Assembly: GCA_017882825.1 (NCBI GenBank)
Contig: JADGOS010000004.1
Location: 1-39,190, forward strand
Direction: 5' to 3'
Length of the DNA stretch: 39,190 bases
DNA from: Demequinaceae bacterium
GTDB lineage: Bacteria; Actinomycetota; Actinomycetes; Actinomycetales; Demequinaceae
Shown here: positions 14,883-22,392 of the stretch, piece after piece
Layout: each line of letters begins with the position of its first letter
How positions within the stretch are numbered: the stretch's first letter is position 1
Program-made: the position numbers and the translations under genes
The notes under the pieces: model-generated
Database searches by the model: none
Told to the model about the DNA's origin: nothing
Seen by the model: the letters and a program-made list of their open reading frames with translations, nothing else

Positions 14883-16519
14883 TGGCGAGCCCCGCGATGA
14901 CCTTCTCTCGCGCCCTGATTGCGAACCTCGCCGCCAACGACGTCCGCGACATCGTGCTGTGTCCCGGTTCTCGATCGGGCCCGCTGGCGCACGCGCTCGC
15001 CGAGGCCGCCGAGGGCATCGTCCCGGGGACGCCGCGGATTCGCCTCCACGTTCGCATCGATGAGCGCGCCGCGGGCTTCCTTGCCCTGGGGCTGGCCATG
15101 GCGAACGGCGCGAGCGCCGTCGTGACCACGTCGGGAACCGCGGCGGGCAACCTGCTTCCCGCGATCATGGAGGCGCATCACTCGGGGATTCGGGTCTTCG
15201 CGATCACGGCGGATCGCCCCTTCGACCTGCGCGCGACGGGCGCGAACCAAACGACGGACCAGCGGAAGATCCTTGGCCCCTTCGTTCGGCTCGAGAGAGA
15301 CGTGATGCCGCCCGGCGCCGGGAGGGATCTCGTCGCCGAGGCCGCCGCGCTGGTGCGGGAGGCCATCGCCGGCTCGGTCGGCGCCCGCTCGATCGGCGGC
15401 CACTCGATTCGAGCCGCGGCAACGCCCCCCGGGCTCGGGACGGGACCGGTGCACCTCAACCTGCAGTTCGCGGAACCGCTCGGCCCCGGTCGCGGGCCGT
15501 GGCCCGCGGCGGTCGCCGCCGACCTCGCCTTCGAGCCCGAGGCCTCTGTTCCCCCGCTACCGACGGTCGAACGGGGCGTCGTGATCGCGGGGGATCGCGC
15601 CGGACCCGCGGCGGCGACGATCGCCGCCTCACGTGGCTGGCCCCTGCTTGCCGAACCCACCTCGGCTGCCCGCGCCGGGGCGGCGGCGGTGCCGGGCTAC
15701 GCCGCGCTCCTCGCGACGGACGAGGGGAGGGAACTGATCGAGCAGACGGACTTCCTCCTGCTCATCGGTCGCGCCACGCTCTCGCGCGGGGTGCGCGCGC
15801 TCGTCGACGGCGCAGCGACCCTCTGGGTTGCCAGGCACGGCTCACCGTGGCGGGAGGCTCCCATCGGGGCCGAGGTGGTTGTCCCCGACGTTCCGTTCGA
15901 CTGGATTCGCGGCGAAGGCTCCCCCGTCGAGGGGAGGGCGTGGCTCTCGCGTTGGCTCGCTCTCGCCGTGGAGCCGGAGACCGCCACGTGGGGCATGGGG
16001 GCCATCGCCTCCGCGGTCCTGGCGTCGGTGGGGGAGACCCCCCTCGTGGTCGGGTCGAGCCGAGCAATTCGCGCGGTCGACGCCGTGCTGCCGAGCGCGC
16101 CCACTCGCGATCGCCGCATGATTGTTGCCAACAGGGGGCTCGCGGGAATCGACGGTACATTGTCGACGGCCTCCGGCCTTGCCCTTGGCCTCGACGCGTC
16201 GGTAACCGTCCTCGTCGGCGACCTCACCTTCCTCCACGACGCGGGCGGCCTGCTCATCGGGCCCCTCGAGCGCCGACCCACGCTACGGATCGTGGTGGTC
16301 AACGACAACGGTGGCGGGATCTTCTCCGGCATCGAGCATGCGGGCGCGGACCCCGCCGCCTTCGCGCGCGTCTTCACTACTCCTCACGGACTCGACCTCG
16401 GGGCGGTCGCGAATGCTTACGGGGCGAGCCACACGAGGGTCGGCGACGTCGAGGGCCTTCACAGAGCCCTCGCGAATCCGCCCGTCGGGGTCGAGGTCAT
16501 CGAGGTTGTGCTCCTCTAG
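14882..16519 (+). CDS. menD: SEPHCHC synthase (2-succinyl-5-enolpyruvyl-6-hydroxy-3-cyclohexene-1-carboxylate synthase)
   Basis: This thiamine-diphosphate enzyme has 545 aa. It adds the succinic semialdehyde unit from 2-oxoglutarate to isochorismate. The N-terminal domain shows VLCPGSRSGPLAHAL, the Glu-containing RIDERAAGFLALGLA that activates the cofactor, and TTSGTAAGNLLPAIMEA. The C-terminal ThDP/Mg site runs from VLVGDLTFLHDAGGLL to VVVNDNGGGIFSGIE. The start at 14882 overlaps the menC stop, with GGAGG about 11 nt upstream; an ATG at 14897 (MTFSRAL) is an alternative. The ORF-track start at 14495 lies within menC. A 7-bp hairpin directly follows the stop and may end the menCD transcript. 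Confidence 0.95.
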   Translation: MASPAMTFSRALIANLAANDVRDIVLCPGSRSGPLAHALAEAAEGIVPGTPRIRLHVRIDERAAGFLALGLAMANGASAVVTTSGTAAGNLLPAIMEAHHSGIRVFAITADRPFDLRATGANQTTDQRKILGPFVRLERDVMPPGAGRDLVAEAAALVREAIAGSVGARSIGGHSIRAAATPPGLGTGPVHLNLQFAEPLGPGRGPWPAAVAADLAFEPEASVPPLPTVERGVVIAGDRAGPAAATIAASRGWPLLAEPTSAARAGAAAVPGYAALLATDEGRELIEQTDFLLLIGRATLSRGVRALVDGAATLWVARHGSPWREAPIGAEVVVPDVPFDWIRGEGSPVEGRAWLSRWLALAVEPETATWGMGAIASAVLASVGETPLVVGSSRAIRAVDAVLPSAPTRDRRMIVANRGLAGIDGTLSTASGLALGLDASVTVLVGDLTFLHDAGGLLIGPLERRPTLRIVVVNDNGGGIFSGIEHAGADPAAFARVFTTPHGLDLGAVANAYGASHTRVGDVEGLHRALANPPVGVEVIEVVLL

Positions 16520-16542
16520 GAGAAGGGGTCGCGTGCTTCTCC
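16519..16542 (+). terminator. Hairpin after menD
   Basis: GGAGAAG (16519-16525) and CTTCTCC (16536-16542) form a perfect 7-bp stem with a 10-nt loop. It starts on the last base of the menD stop and precedes the promoter of the next gene. There is no T-run, so terminator function is plausible but unproven. Confidence 0.45.
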
Positions 16543-16559
16543 GTTGGGGGGCAGCCCGT

Positions 16560-16565
16560 TAGCCT
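16560..16565 (+). promoter_or_regulatory. Predicted -10 element of the 16600 gene (TAGCCT)
   Basis: TAGCCT downstream of the menD hairpin would start transcription near 16572. That leaves a leader of about 28 nt containing GAGAGG, 6 nt before the GTG. Confidence 0.4.
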
Positions 16566-16599
16566 GGGGCAAGGACGCATCGGCGACGAGAGGGGTGTC

Positions 16600-18117
16600 G
16601 TGGCGCAGATTCGCAGTTCGCGGTGGTGGGGTGGCCTCACTGGAGCGCTCGCGCTCGCCTTCGTGGTGGGCGCGTCGCTCCTGATGGGATGGGGCACGGG
16701 CGGATCGAATGGTCGTACCGCGTCCCCCTCGACGAGCGCGTCGGCTAGTGAGCCGGCCCCGACGACGAGCGCCGGACCGATCTCCGCCCCGGATGAGGCG
16801 ATACCCCTGTCCGCCTTCGTCCTTCAGTCCGTCGAGCCCGGTTGGATGCTGACGAGCTACGACTCGAGCTCGGGCCGCTACCTCACCGCCGAGCAGCGCG
16901 CTGCCCCAGCGGGCGCGGCCCCAACGCGCGCGGCCTCGGGCCAAGGGGACGGCGGCGCCTCCTTCCCCTCCTGGGATCACCCCGGCACGCGACACGTCTA
17001 CCTGATCGACCGCGCCGGCACGGTGTACGAGGGTGCGGACCTCGGGGTTTCCTCCCGCCTTGAGCTCCGACTATGGCTTCCCGGTGGCCGGACGGCCATC
17101 GTGGCGCGTCCAGAGGCGCCGGGATCGAACCGGGTCGTCCTCTACGCCTTCGACGTCGTCACGGGGGCCCTTTCCGCAGCTTTCGACGGCCCGGCGGCGG
17201 CACCGCCGTTCGGCTCGAACGCGCCTGCGCCCACCACAACATTGCCGAGCGCGAGCCCTCCCGCGACGCCCGCCCCCGCCCCCACGCCCGCCGTTGCACC
17301 CACGTCCGCCGCTTCTCCCACGCCTGACGCAGTCGCGGCGTCCCCCGTCTGGACGAATGCCGACGTTCGCCTCTCGGCAGGCGGCGACGCCCTCCTCGTA
17401 ACCGACGGCACCGACGTGCGCCAGTGGGTGCGCCTGTCCCTCGACGGGCGGGCGATCGGACAGGCCGTTCCGCCCGTGGCGGCGGGGGTGTTCTTCGAAG
17501 ACCCCAGCGGCGCTTCGTACGTCGCGAGCGAACTCGTGACGACCGTCGGCCAGAAGTGGGTTGAGGCCACGCAAGCGTGGGTGGATTTCACCGAGCAGCG
17601 CTGGAACACCGTGACGTATGTGGACGAGCCCACGGGCGACGCGGCGACGGACCGCGTTGACCACGGCGCCCCGCCGGAGGAGGCGCGTTGTGACCCGGTG
17701 AGCTGGGCGCCGAATCGGCAACTTCTCGATGCGTGCGCGCGCGCCGACGGCTCGACGGCGCTGTACGCGGTGGCCGCGAGCACCGACACCTTCGTCAGGG
17801 TCGCGGTGATCCCGACGACTGCGTCGGATCCGCTCTTCGCGGTCAAGCCGGACGCGACACGAATCGCCGTCGGGAATCGGGCGTACTCGATCGTCGGCGA
17901 CCTTGCGTGGTCCCTCCCCCCAGGAGAGCCCACCCCGACCGGACTCGCGTGGTCGGGTGACCTTCTTGCTCTCTGGGGTGATCGGGCCGCAACCGTCGTA
18001 CCCGGCTACGGAGTGAGCGCGATTCGCGTGCACGACGCCTTCGCGGGGGACGCCGCCTATACCCTGATCTCGCGTCGGGGAGAGGCGGGGTTCGGCCCCG
18101 TGCTGGGAGCGACCTAG
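16600..18117 (+). CDS. Membrane-anchored extracytoplasmic protein of unknown function (paralogue of 12667-13926)
   Basis: This protein is 505 aa from the GTG at 16600. It has an N-terminal TM anchor (GALALAFVVGASLLMGWG), a Ser/Thr/Ala linker, then a domain starting near FVLQSVEPGWMLTSYDSSSG with HVYLIDRAGTVYE and YAFDVVTGALSAAF. These three points match the protein upstream of menC in order and spacing. A second Pro/Ala/Thr-rich linker of about 40 residues (PATPAPAPTPAVAPTSAA) splits the protein, and a beta-rich C-terminal half follows. It has only two cysteines (ARCDPV, LDACAR), unlike its paralogue. The ORF-track start at 15499 lies in menD. Its stop TAG shares the palindrome CTAG with the stop of the convergent menF. 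Function unknown. Confidence 0.8.
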   Translation: MAQIRSSRWWGGLTGALALAFVVGASLLMGWGTGGSNGRTASPSTSASASEPAPTTSAGPISAPDEAIPLSAFVLQSVEPGWMLTSYDSSSGRYLTAEQRAAPAGAAPTRAASGQGDGGASFPSWDHPGTRHVYLIDRAGTVYEGADLGVSSRLELRLWLPGGRTAIVARPEAPGSNRVVLYAFDVVTGALSAAFDGPAAAPPFGSNAPAPTTTLPSASPPATPAPAPTPAVAPTSAASPTPDAVAASPVWTNADVRLSAGGDALLVTDGTDVRQWVRLSLDGRAIGQAVPPVAAGVFFEDPSGASYVASELVTTVGQKWVEATQAWVDFTEQRWNTVTYVDEPTGDAATDRVDHGAPPEEARCDPVSWAPNRQLLDACARADGSTALYAVAASTDTFVRVAVIPTTASDPLFAVKPDATRIAVGNRAYSIVGDLAWSLPPGEPTPTGLAWSGDLLALWGDRAATVVPGYGVSAIRVHDAFAGDAAYTLISRRGEAGFGPVLGAT

Positions 18118-19385
18118 GAGACGTCGAGGCCGAGCGCCATTCTCAGGGGCTCGAGCTTCGCCTCGGATTCCGCCCACTCTGCTTCCGGGTCGGAGGCCGC
18201 CACGATTCCGCACCCGGCGAAGAGTCGTAGCCGCGAGGGATCGGCGCGCGAGATCTCGGCGGCGCGGAGGGCGATGCACCACTCGCCGTCGCCGCCAGCG
18301 TCGATCCAGCCAACGGGTCCGGAGTACCGGCCACGATCGAGTCCTTCGAGGGTCTCGATCAGGGCGGCGGCTCGATCGGTGGGTGTGCCACACACGGCCG
18401 CGGAGGGATGGAGTGCCTCCACCAGTTCGAGGCTCGTCGTGTGGTTGCTGAGCACGCCCGTCACATCGGTCGAGAGGTGCATCACGTTGGGCAGGTGGAT
18501 GACGGAAGGCGCCTCGGGAACGTTGATCGAACTGCAATGCCGTTCCAGGACGTCGGCCACCGACCTGACCGCGTACTCGTGCTCCTCTCGGTCCTTCGAG
18601 GAGCGCGCGAGCGCCGCCGCGTGCGCGAGGTCCGCGGTCTCATCACCGGTCGGACGAATGGTGCCAGCAAGGACGCGCGACGTCACGAGGCCCCGGTCGA
18701 CGCGCGCGAGCAATTCGGGCGTCGCGCCCACCATGCCGTCGACGTGGAACGTCCAGCAGGTGGGGTAGTCCCGCGCGAGGGGAGCGAGGATCGACCGGAC
18801 GTCGACGGGGCCGTCGGCGCGCGCGTCCACCGCGCGCGCCAGGACAACCTTGTCGACCGTTCCGGCATCGATGCGCGCGATCGCCGCCCCAACCGCCGCC
18901 GCCCAGATTGCCTGGTCCCCGGCGTCGACATCGACGCGGCCAAGCGGGCGGGGGGGCGTCGCCCCCGCAAACGCCGCCTTAGGGCCAGGCGGGGAGATGG
19001 TCGCCGAGTCGGAGATGACGGTGAGCCACGAACGGCCGCCGCGCGTGCCGAGGACGTATCGAGGAACGATGAGCACCCCCCCGGCTGGCGACGCATCCGC
19101 GAAGGCGAACGAGCCGAAGGCGACGGGGCCGGAACCCCGGACGCCAACCTCGTCGCGGACGACCGCGTGGGAGCACGCGTCGGCCCACCAGGCGCGTGCC
19201 TCGGCTATCCGGGATGCTCCGCGAACCTCAAATCGGGCGACCTCGCCCCAGGCCACCATTCCCTCGCCGCGTCGCACCCAGGAGATTCCGGGGACGGGCA
19301 AGGCCGCGATCAGATCCCCGGGGTCGGCAATCGCCTCGGTCCTGATCACCCACGGGTCGCGGCTGTGCGCCGCCTGCACGCTCAC
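18114..19385 (-). CDS. menF: Isochorismate synthase
   Basis: This chorismate-utilising enzyme is 423 aa from the GTG at 19385. It makes isochorismate, the first committed step to menaquinone. The chorismate-binding C-terminal half shows VDKVVLARAVDARADG, MVGATPELLARVDRGLVTSRVLAGT, EHEYAVRSVADVL, MHLSTDVTGVL, ALHPSAAVCGTPTDRA, and GRYSGPVGWIDAGGDGEWCIALR with FAGCGIVAASDPEAEW. Salicylate synthases and EntC relatives share these motifs, but the men context decides for MenF. The 19385 start is chosen because TAGGCT lies 7 nt upstream; the 19499 start in the ORF track would overlap the divergent menJ gene. It converges with the 16600 gene by a 4-bp overlap. Confidence 0.92.
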   Translation of the reverse strand: MSVQAAHSRDPWVIRTEAIADPGDLIAALPVPGISWVRRGEGMVAWGEVARFEVRGASRIAEARAWWADACSHAVVRDEVGVRGSGPVAFGSFAFADASPAGGVLIVPRYVLGTRGGRSWLTVISDSATISPPGPKAAFAGATPPRPLGRVDVDAGDQAIWAAAVGAAIARIDAGTVDKVVLARAVDARADGPVDVRSILAPLARDYPTCWTFHVDGMVGATPELLARVDRGLVTSRVLAGTIRPTGDETADLAHAAALARSSKDREEHEYAVRSVADVLERHCSSINVPEAPSVIHLPNVMHLSTDVTGVLSNHTTSLELVEALHPSAAVCGTPTDRAAALIETLEGLDRGRYSGPVGWIDAGGDGEWCIALRAAEISRADPSRLRLFAGCGIVAASDPEAEWAESEAKLEPLRMALGLDVS

Positions 19386-19392
19386 GCCCCCA

Positions 19393-19398
19393 AGCCTA
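19393..19398 (-). promoter_or_regulatory. Predicted -10 element of menF (TAGGCT)
   Basis: The minus strand reads TAGGCT-tgggggc-GTG, a 7-nt spacing that fits a leaderless mRNA. It shares an 88-bp divergent intergenic region with menJ. Confidence 0.5.
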
Positions 19399-19461
19399 AG
19401 TCCGCATCTCCCGCGCCCCTCACGGTCTCCCAACCGCGCGAGGGCGCGTTCGGAGAGAACG

Positions 19462-19467
19462 TAGGCT
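19462..19467 (+). promoter_or_regulatory. Predicted -10 element of menJ and the downstream nuo operon (TAGGCT)
   Basis: TAGGCT-gagggg-GTG gives a 6-nt spacing. As no later gap in the 18-kb downstream series exceeds 31 bp, this may be the main promoter for the whole menJ-nuo-prenyltransferase operon. Confidence 0.5.
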
Positions 19468-19473
19468 GAGGGG

Positions 19474-20757
19474 GTGAAGACGGACGCCGACGCCATCATC
19501 GTGGGCGCGGGTCCGGCCGGATCTGCCGTCGCCCACTACCTCGCCAAAGAGGGCTTCAGCGTAATCGCGCTCGAGAAGGCGCGCTTTCCGCGCGACAAGG
19601 TCTGTGGGGATGGGCTGACGCCCCGCGCCGTTCGCGAACTCTCCCTGATGGGCGTCGCGACTCCCGAGTCCGAGGGCTGGGTACGCAACAAGGGGCTACG
19701 CATCATCGGCGGTGGGCATCGACTCGAATTTCCGTGGATCGAGAGCGCCTCCTTCCCTGGCTACGGCCTGACGTTGCCCCGCGCCCAGTTCGACCACGTG
19801 CTCGCGAGGCACGCGCGGGCGACGGGAGCGGACGTGCGCGAGGGCGTGGCGGTCGAGGGCCTCCTGCACGACGAGCGCACGGGCCGGGCCGTCGGGGTGA
19901 CCGCCAGGCAGACGGACGCGAAGGGTCGCAAGATCGGCGACGTCGTCACCTACAGTGCGCCCCTCGTGATCGCGGCCGATGGGGTCAGCTCGCGCATCGC
20001 GACGAGCGCGGGGATTGAGCGCAAGAAGGGCCGGCCCATGGGGGTCGCCGTCCGCACTTACTTCCGCGTCGACCGCCCCAGGGACGAGTGGATGGAGGGA
20101 CACCTCGAACTCTGGTCGGGCGAGGCGGGCAAGTCGAAACTCCTCCCCGGCTACGGGTGGATCTTCACCGTCGCAGACGGGTTGGTCAACGTCGGCCTCG
20201 GGACGCTCAGCGGGCGGGGCAAGCCGCTCGGGCTCGACCACAGGGCGATGCTTGAGGAGTTCATCAAGAACACCGCGGGTGAGTGGGGATTCGTTGAGGA
20301 GGCCAGGGCGGGCGAGACGCTCGGCGCCGCGATCCCCATGGGATTCAGCCGTCAGCCGCACTACCGCGACGGCCTGATGCTCGTCGGCGACAGCGGGGGG
20401 ATGGTCAACCCGTTTAACGGGGAGGGCATTGCCTACGCGATGCAGGCGGCACGCCGCGCGACCGAGGCCGCCGTCGGCGCCCGCGAGGCGACGAGCGACC
20501 GGGACCGCGAGCGCGCGCTCGCGGGGTACCCGCGCCACATGAAGTCGGACCTTGGCGGCTACTACAGCTTGGGACGCGTGTTCGCCGCCCTCATCGAGCG
20601 CCCGTCCGTCATGCGTGCGTGCACCAAGTACGGACTTCCGCGTCCAACCATCATGTGGATTACCCATAAACTGCTGTCTGACGTCTACGAGCCGCACGGC
20701 GGCGACTGGGCCGATCGAATCCTCGCCACGATGGCGCGTGTTGCGCCGAAGGCGTGA
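19474..20757 (+). CDS. menJ: Geranylgeranyl-reductase-family flavoprotein, probable menaquinone reductase MenJ
   Basis: This FAD-dependent oxidoreductase has 427 aa. The Rossmann motif is IIVGAGPAGSAVAHYL (residues 8-23). RFPRDKVCGDGLTPRAV is the family's CxG substrate-site motif, and GLMLVGDSGGMVNPFNGEGI is the second FAD site. Homologues include archaeal geranylgeranyl reductases and mycobacterial MenJ, which saturates one isoprene unit of the menaquinone side chain. The men genes on one side and nuo on the other favour the menaquinone role, but saturation of another polyprenyl lipid cannot be excluded. The GTG start is probably leaderless. nuoA begins 31 bp after the stop. Confidence 0.85.
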   Translation: MKTDADAIIVGAGPAGSAVAHYLAKEGFSVIALEKARFPRDKVCGDGLTPRAVRELSLMGVATPESEGWVRNKGLRIIGGGHRLEFPWIESASFPGYGLTLPRAQFDHVLARHARATGADVREGVAVEGLLHDERTGRAVGVTARQTDAKGRKIGDVVTYSAPLVIAADGVSSRIATSAGIERKKGRPMGVAVRTYFRVDRPRDEWMEGHLELWSGEAGKSKLLPGYGWIFTVADGLVNVGLGTLSGRGKPLGLDHRAMLEEFIKNTAGEWGFVEEARAGETLGAAIPMGFSRQPHYRDGLMLVGDSGGMVNPFNGEGIAYAMQAARRATEAAVGAREATSDRDRERALAGYPRHMKSDLGGYYSLGRVFAALIERPSVMRACTKYGLPRPTIMWITHKLLSDVYEPHGGDWADRILATMARVAPKA

Positions 20758-20759
20758 TC

Positions 20760-20792
20760 ATGGGCCGAGTCAGGAAGGGAGCCTTTCGGTGA
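20760..20792 (+). other. Possible 10-codon upstream ORF before nuoA
   Basis: ATG at 20760 opens a short reading frame, MGRVRKGAFR, whose TGA overlaps the nuoA GTG (GTGA). It also contains the nuoA ribosome-binding site. It could couple nuoA translation to upstream ribosomes. It has no clear ribosome-binding site of its own, and chance is a real alternative. Confidence 0.15.
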
Positions 20793-21148
20793 ACCCCTAC
20801 GTGCCGGTGATCATGATGATCGCCGTGGCTGGCGTGCTCGCGGTAGCGGGCGTCGGGCTCAGTGCCGTCCTTGGGCCCAAGCGCTACAACCAGGCGAAAC
20901 TCGACCGCTACGAGTCCGGAGTGCAACCCACCCCCGCAGCCGAAGGCGGCGGCAGGGTTCCGATCAAGTACTTCCTCGTGGCGATGACCTTCATCATCTT
21001 CGATGTCGAGGTGGTGTTCCTCTACCCTTGGGCGGTGGCGTACCAACAGTTCGCGCTGTTCGGCTACATCGCCATCGTGACGTTCCTTGCCCTCATTACC
21101 GTGCCCTTCATCTATGAGTGGCGCCGCGGCGGATTCGACTGGGAGTAA
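20789..21148 (+). CDS. nuoA: NADH-quinone oxidoreductase subunit A
   Basis: This small membrane subunit of complex I has 119 aa. It has three TM helices and the hallmark loop LDRYESGVQPTP (with the Glu-Ser-Gly motif near the quinone site), then MTFIIFDVEVVFLYPWAV. GTG at 20789 is preceded by GGGAG at 7 nt. The ORF-track start at 20552 lies inside menJ. It is the first of fourteen nuo genes in the standard A-N order; the complex transfers electrons from NADH to menaquinone and pumps protons across the cytoplasmic membrane. Confidence 0.95.
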   Translation: MNPYVPVIMMIAVAGVLAVAGVGLSAVLGPKRYNQAKLDRYESGVQPTPAAEGGGRVPIKYFLVAMTFIIFDVEVVFLYPWAVAYQQFALFGYIAIVTFLALITVPFIYEWRRGGFDWE

Positions 21149-21151
21149 TCG

Positions 21152-21703
21152 ATGGGTCTTGAGGAGAGCGCGCCGGGGTTCCTTCTCGGTACGGTCGAGG
21201 GCGTTGCGGGTTGGGCCCGCGGGGCTTCGGTGTACCCGGTGACCTTCGGCCTCGCCTGTTGCTCGATCGAGATGATGTCGGCCGGGGGGCCGCGCTTCGA
21301 CATCGCGCGCATGGGTTCCGAGGTCTTCCGCGGTTCGCCGCGCCAGGCCGACCTCATGATCGTCGCCGGCCGCGTCAGCCAGAAGATGGCCCCCATCCTG
21401 CGCCAGGTCTACGACCAGATGGCCGCGCCCAAGTGGGTCATCGCGATGGGCGTCTGCGCATCCTCCGGGGGGATGTTCAACAACTACGCCATCCTCCAGG
21501 GCGTCGACCACGTCGTTCCCGTCGACGTCTACCTCCCGGGTTGCCCGCCGCGCCCCGAGATGCTCCTGAACGCGCTCATGATGATCAAGAAGCACGCCCG
21601 CGAAACCCCGCTGGGCGCCGACCGGCGCCGTATCGCCCGCGCCGCGGAGCAGGCCGCGCTCGGGGCCCCGCCCACCTCCGACATGACGGGACTTCTCCGG
21701 TGA
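21152..21703 (+). CDS. nuoB: NADH-quinone oxidoreductase subunit B
   Basis: This peripheral-arm subunit has 183 aa and carries the terminal [4Fe-4S] cluster N2, the direct electron donor to quinone. The ligand cysteines are present as the tandem pair Cys36-Cys37 ([12 protein letters not shown]), Cys102 (MGVCASSGG) and Cys131 ([12 protein letters not shown]). The start lies 3 bp after nuoA. A tail of about 30 residues ([18 protein letters not shown]...) extends past the core. Confidence 0.97.
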   Translation: MGLEESAPGFLLGTVEGVAGWARGASVYPVTFGLACCSIEMMSAGGPRFDIARMGSEVFRGSPRQADLMIVAGRVSQKMAPILRQVYDQMAAPKWVIAMGVCASSGGMFNNYAILQGVDHVVPVDVYLPGCPPRPEMLLNALMMIKKHARETPLGADRRRIARAAEQAALGAPPTSDMTGLLR

Positions 21704-22392
21704 GCGGCGACGAGATCGTCGGCGCGCCTGCGCGCGACGGGCGAACGCCCATGACCCTGCTGTCCGTCCAAGACGGCATGTTCTCGGGCTCCGGAGACAC
21801 CTCCGGCTACGGCGGACTTGAGCAGACGTTCGCGATGCCGGGCCCGACGGAGCGCCCCTACGGCGAGTGGTTCGACGGGGGCGTCGACATCCTCAGGGAA
21901 CTGCTCGGCGCGAACGCGGACGCCGCGATCGAGGCCGTCGTGGTGGACCGCGGCGAACTCACCCTCGTCATCGCGCGGGACTTCATCGTCGAGGTTTGCC
22001 AGCACCTTCGTGACGATCGAGATCTCCGCTTCGAGTTGAGCCTCGGCGTGAGCGGGGTTCACTACCCTGCGGACGCGGGGCGCGAGCTTCACGCCGCCTA
22101 TCATTTGCGCTCCATCACCCACAATCGACGCCTTCGCCTCGAGGTCGCCGTGGCCGACTTCGACCCCCACATCCCGACCACCACGGCGGTCTACCCCGCC
22201 AACAACTGGCACGAGCGCGAGACGTACGACTTCTTCGGCATCATCTTCGACGGCCACCCTTCGCTCGCCCGCATCGCGATGCCCGACGACTGGATTGGGC
22301 ACCCGCAACGCAAGGACTACCCGCTCGGCGGGGTGCCGGTCGAGTACAAGGGAGCCACCGTCGCGTCGCCGGAATACCGGAGGCAGTCCTAA
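21700..22392 (+). CDS. nuoC: NADH-quinone oxidoreductase subunit C
   Basis: This peripheral-arm 30-kDa-type subunit has 230 aa. [21 protein letters not shown] and [22 protein letters not shown] are the family signatures; the latter contains the canonical WxERExxDxFGI motif. [13 protein letters not shown] near the C-terminus is also conserved. The GTG start overlaps the nuoB stop by 4 bases (GTGA). About 75 weakly conserved residues precede the core. It is separate from NuoD, unlike the NuoCD fusion of E. coli. Confidence 0.95.
   Translation: MSGDEIVGAPARDGRTPMTLLSVQDGMFSGSGDTSGYGGLEQTFAMPGPTERPYGEWFDGGVDILRELLGANADAAIEAVVVDRGELTLVIARDFIVEVCQHLRDDRDLRFELSLGVSGVHYPADAGRELHAAYHLRSITHNRRLRLEVAVADFDPHIPTTTAVYPANNWHERETYDFFGIIFDGHPSLARIAMPDDWIGHPQRKDYPLGGVPVEYKGATVASPEYRRQS

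Noticed and set aside
17071-18537. 488-aa minus-strand ORF opposite the 16600 gene, running into the 3' part of menF in another frame
   Set aside because: It is antisense to the 16600 gene and overlaps menF in the wrong frame. Composition is Arg/Gly-rich without recognisable domains.
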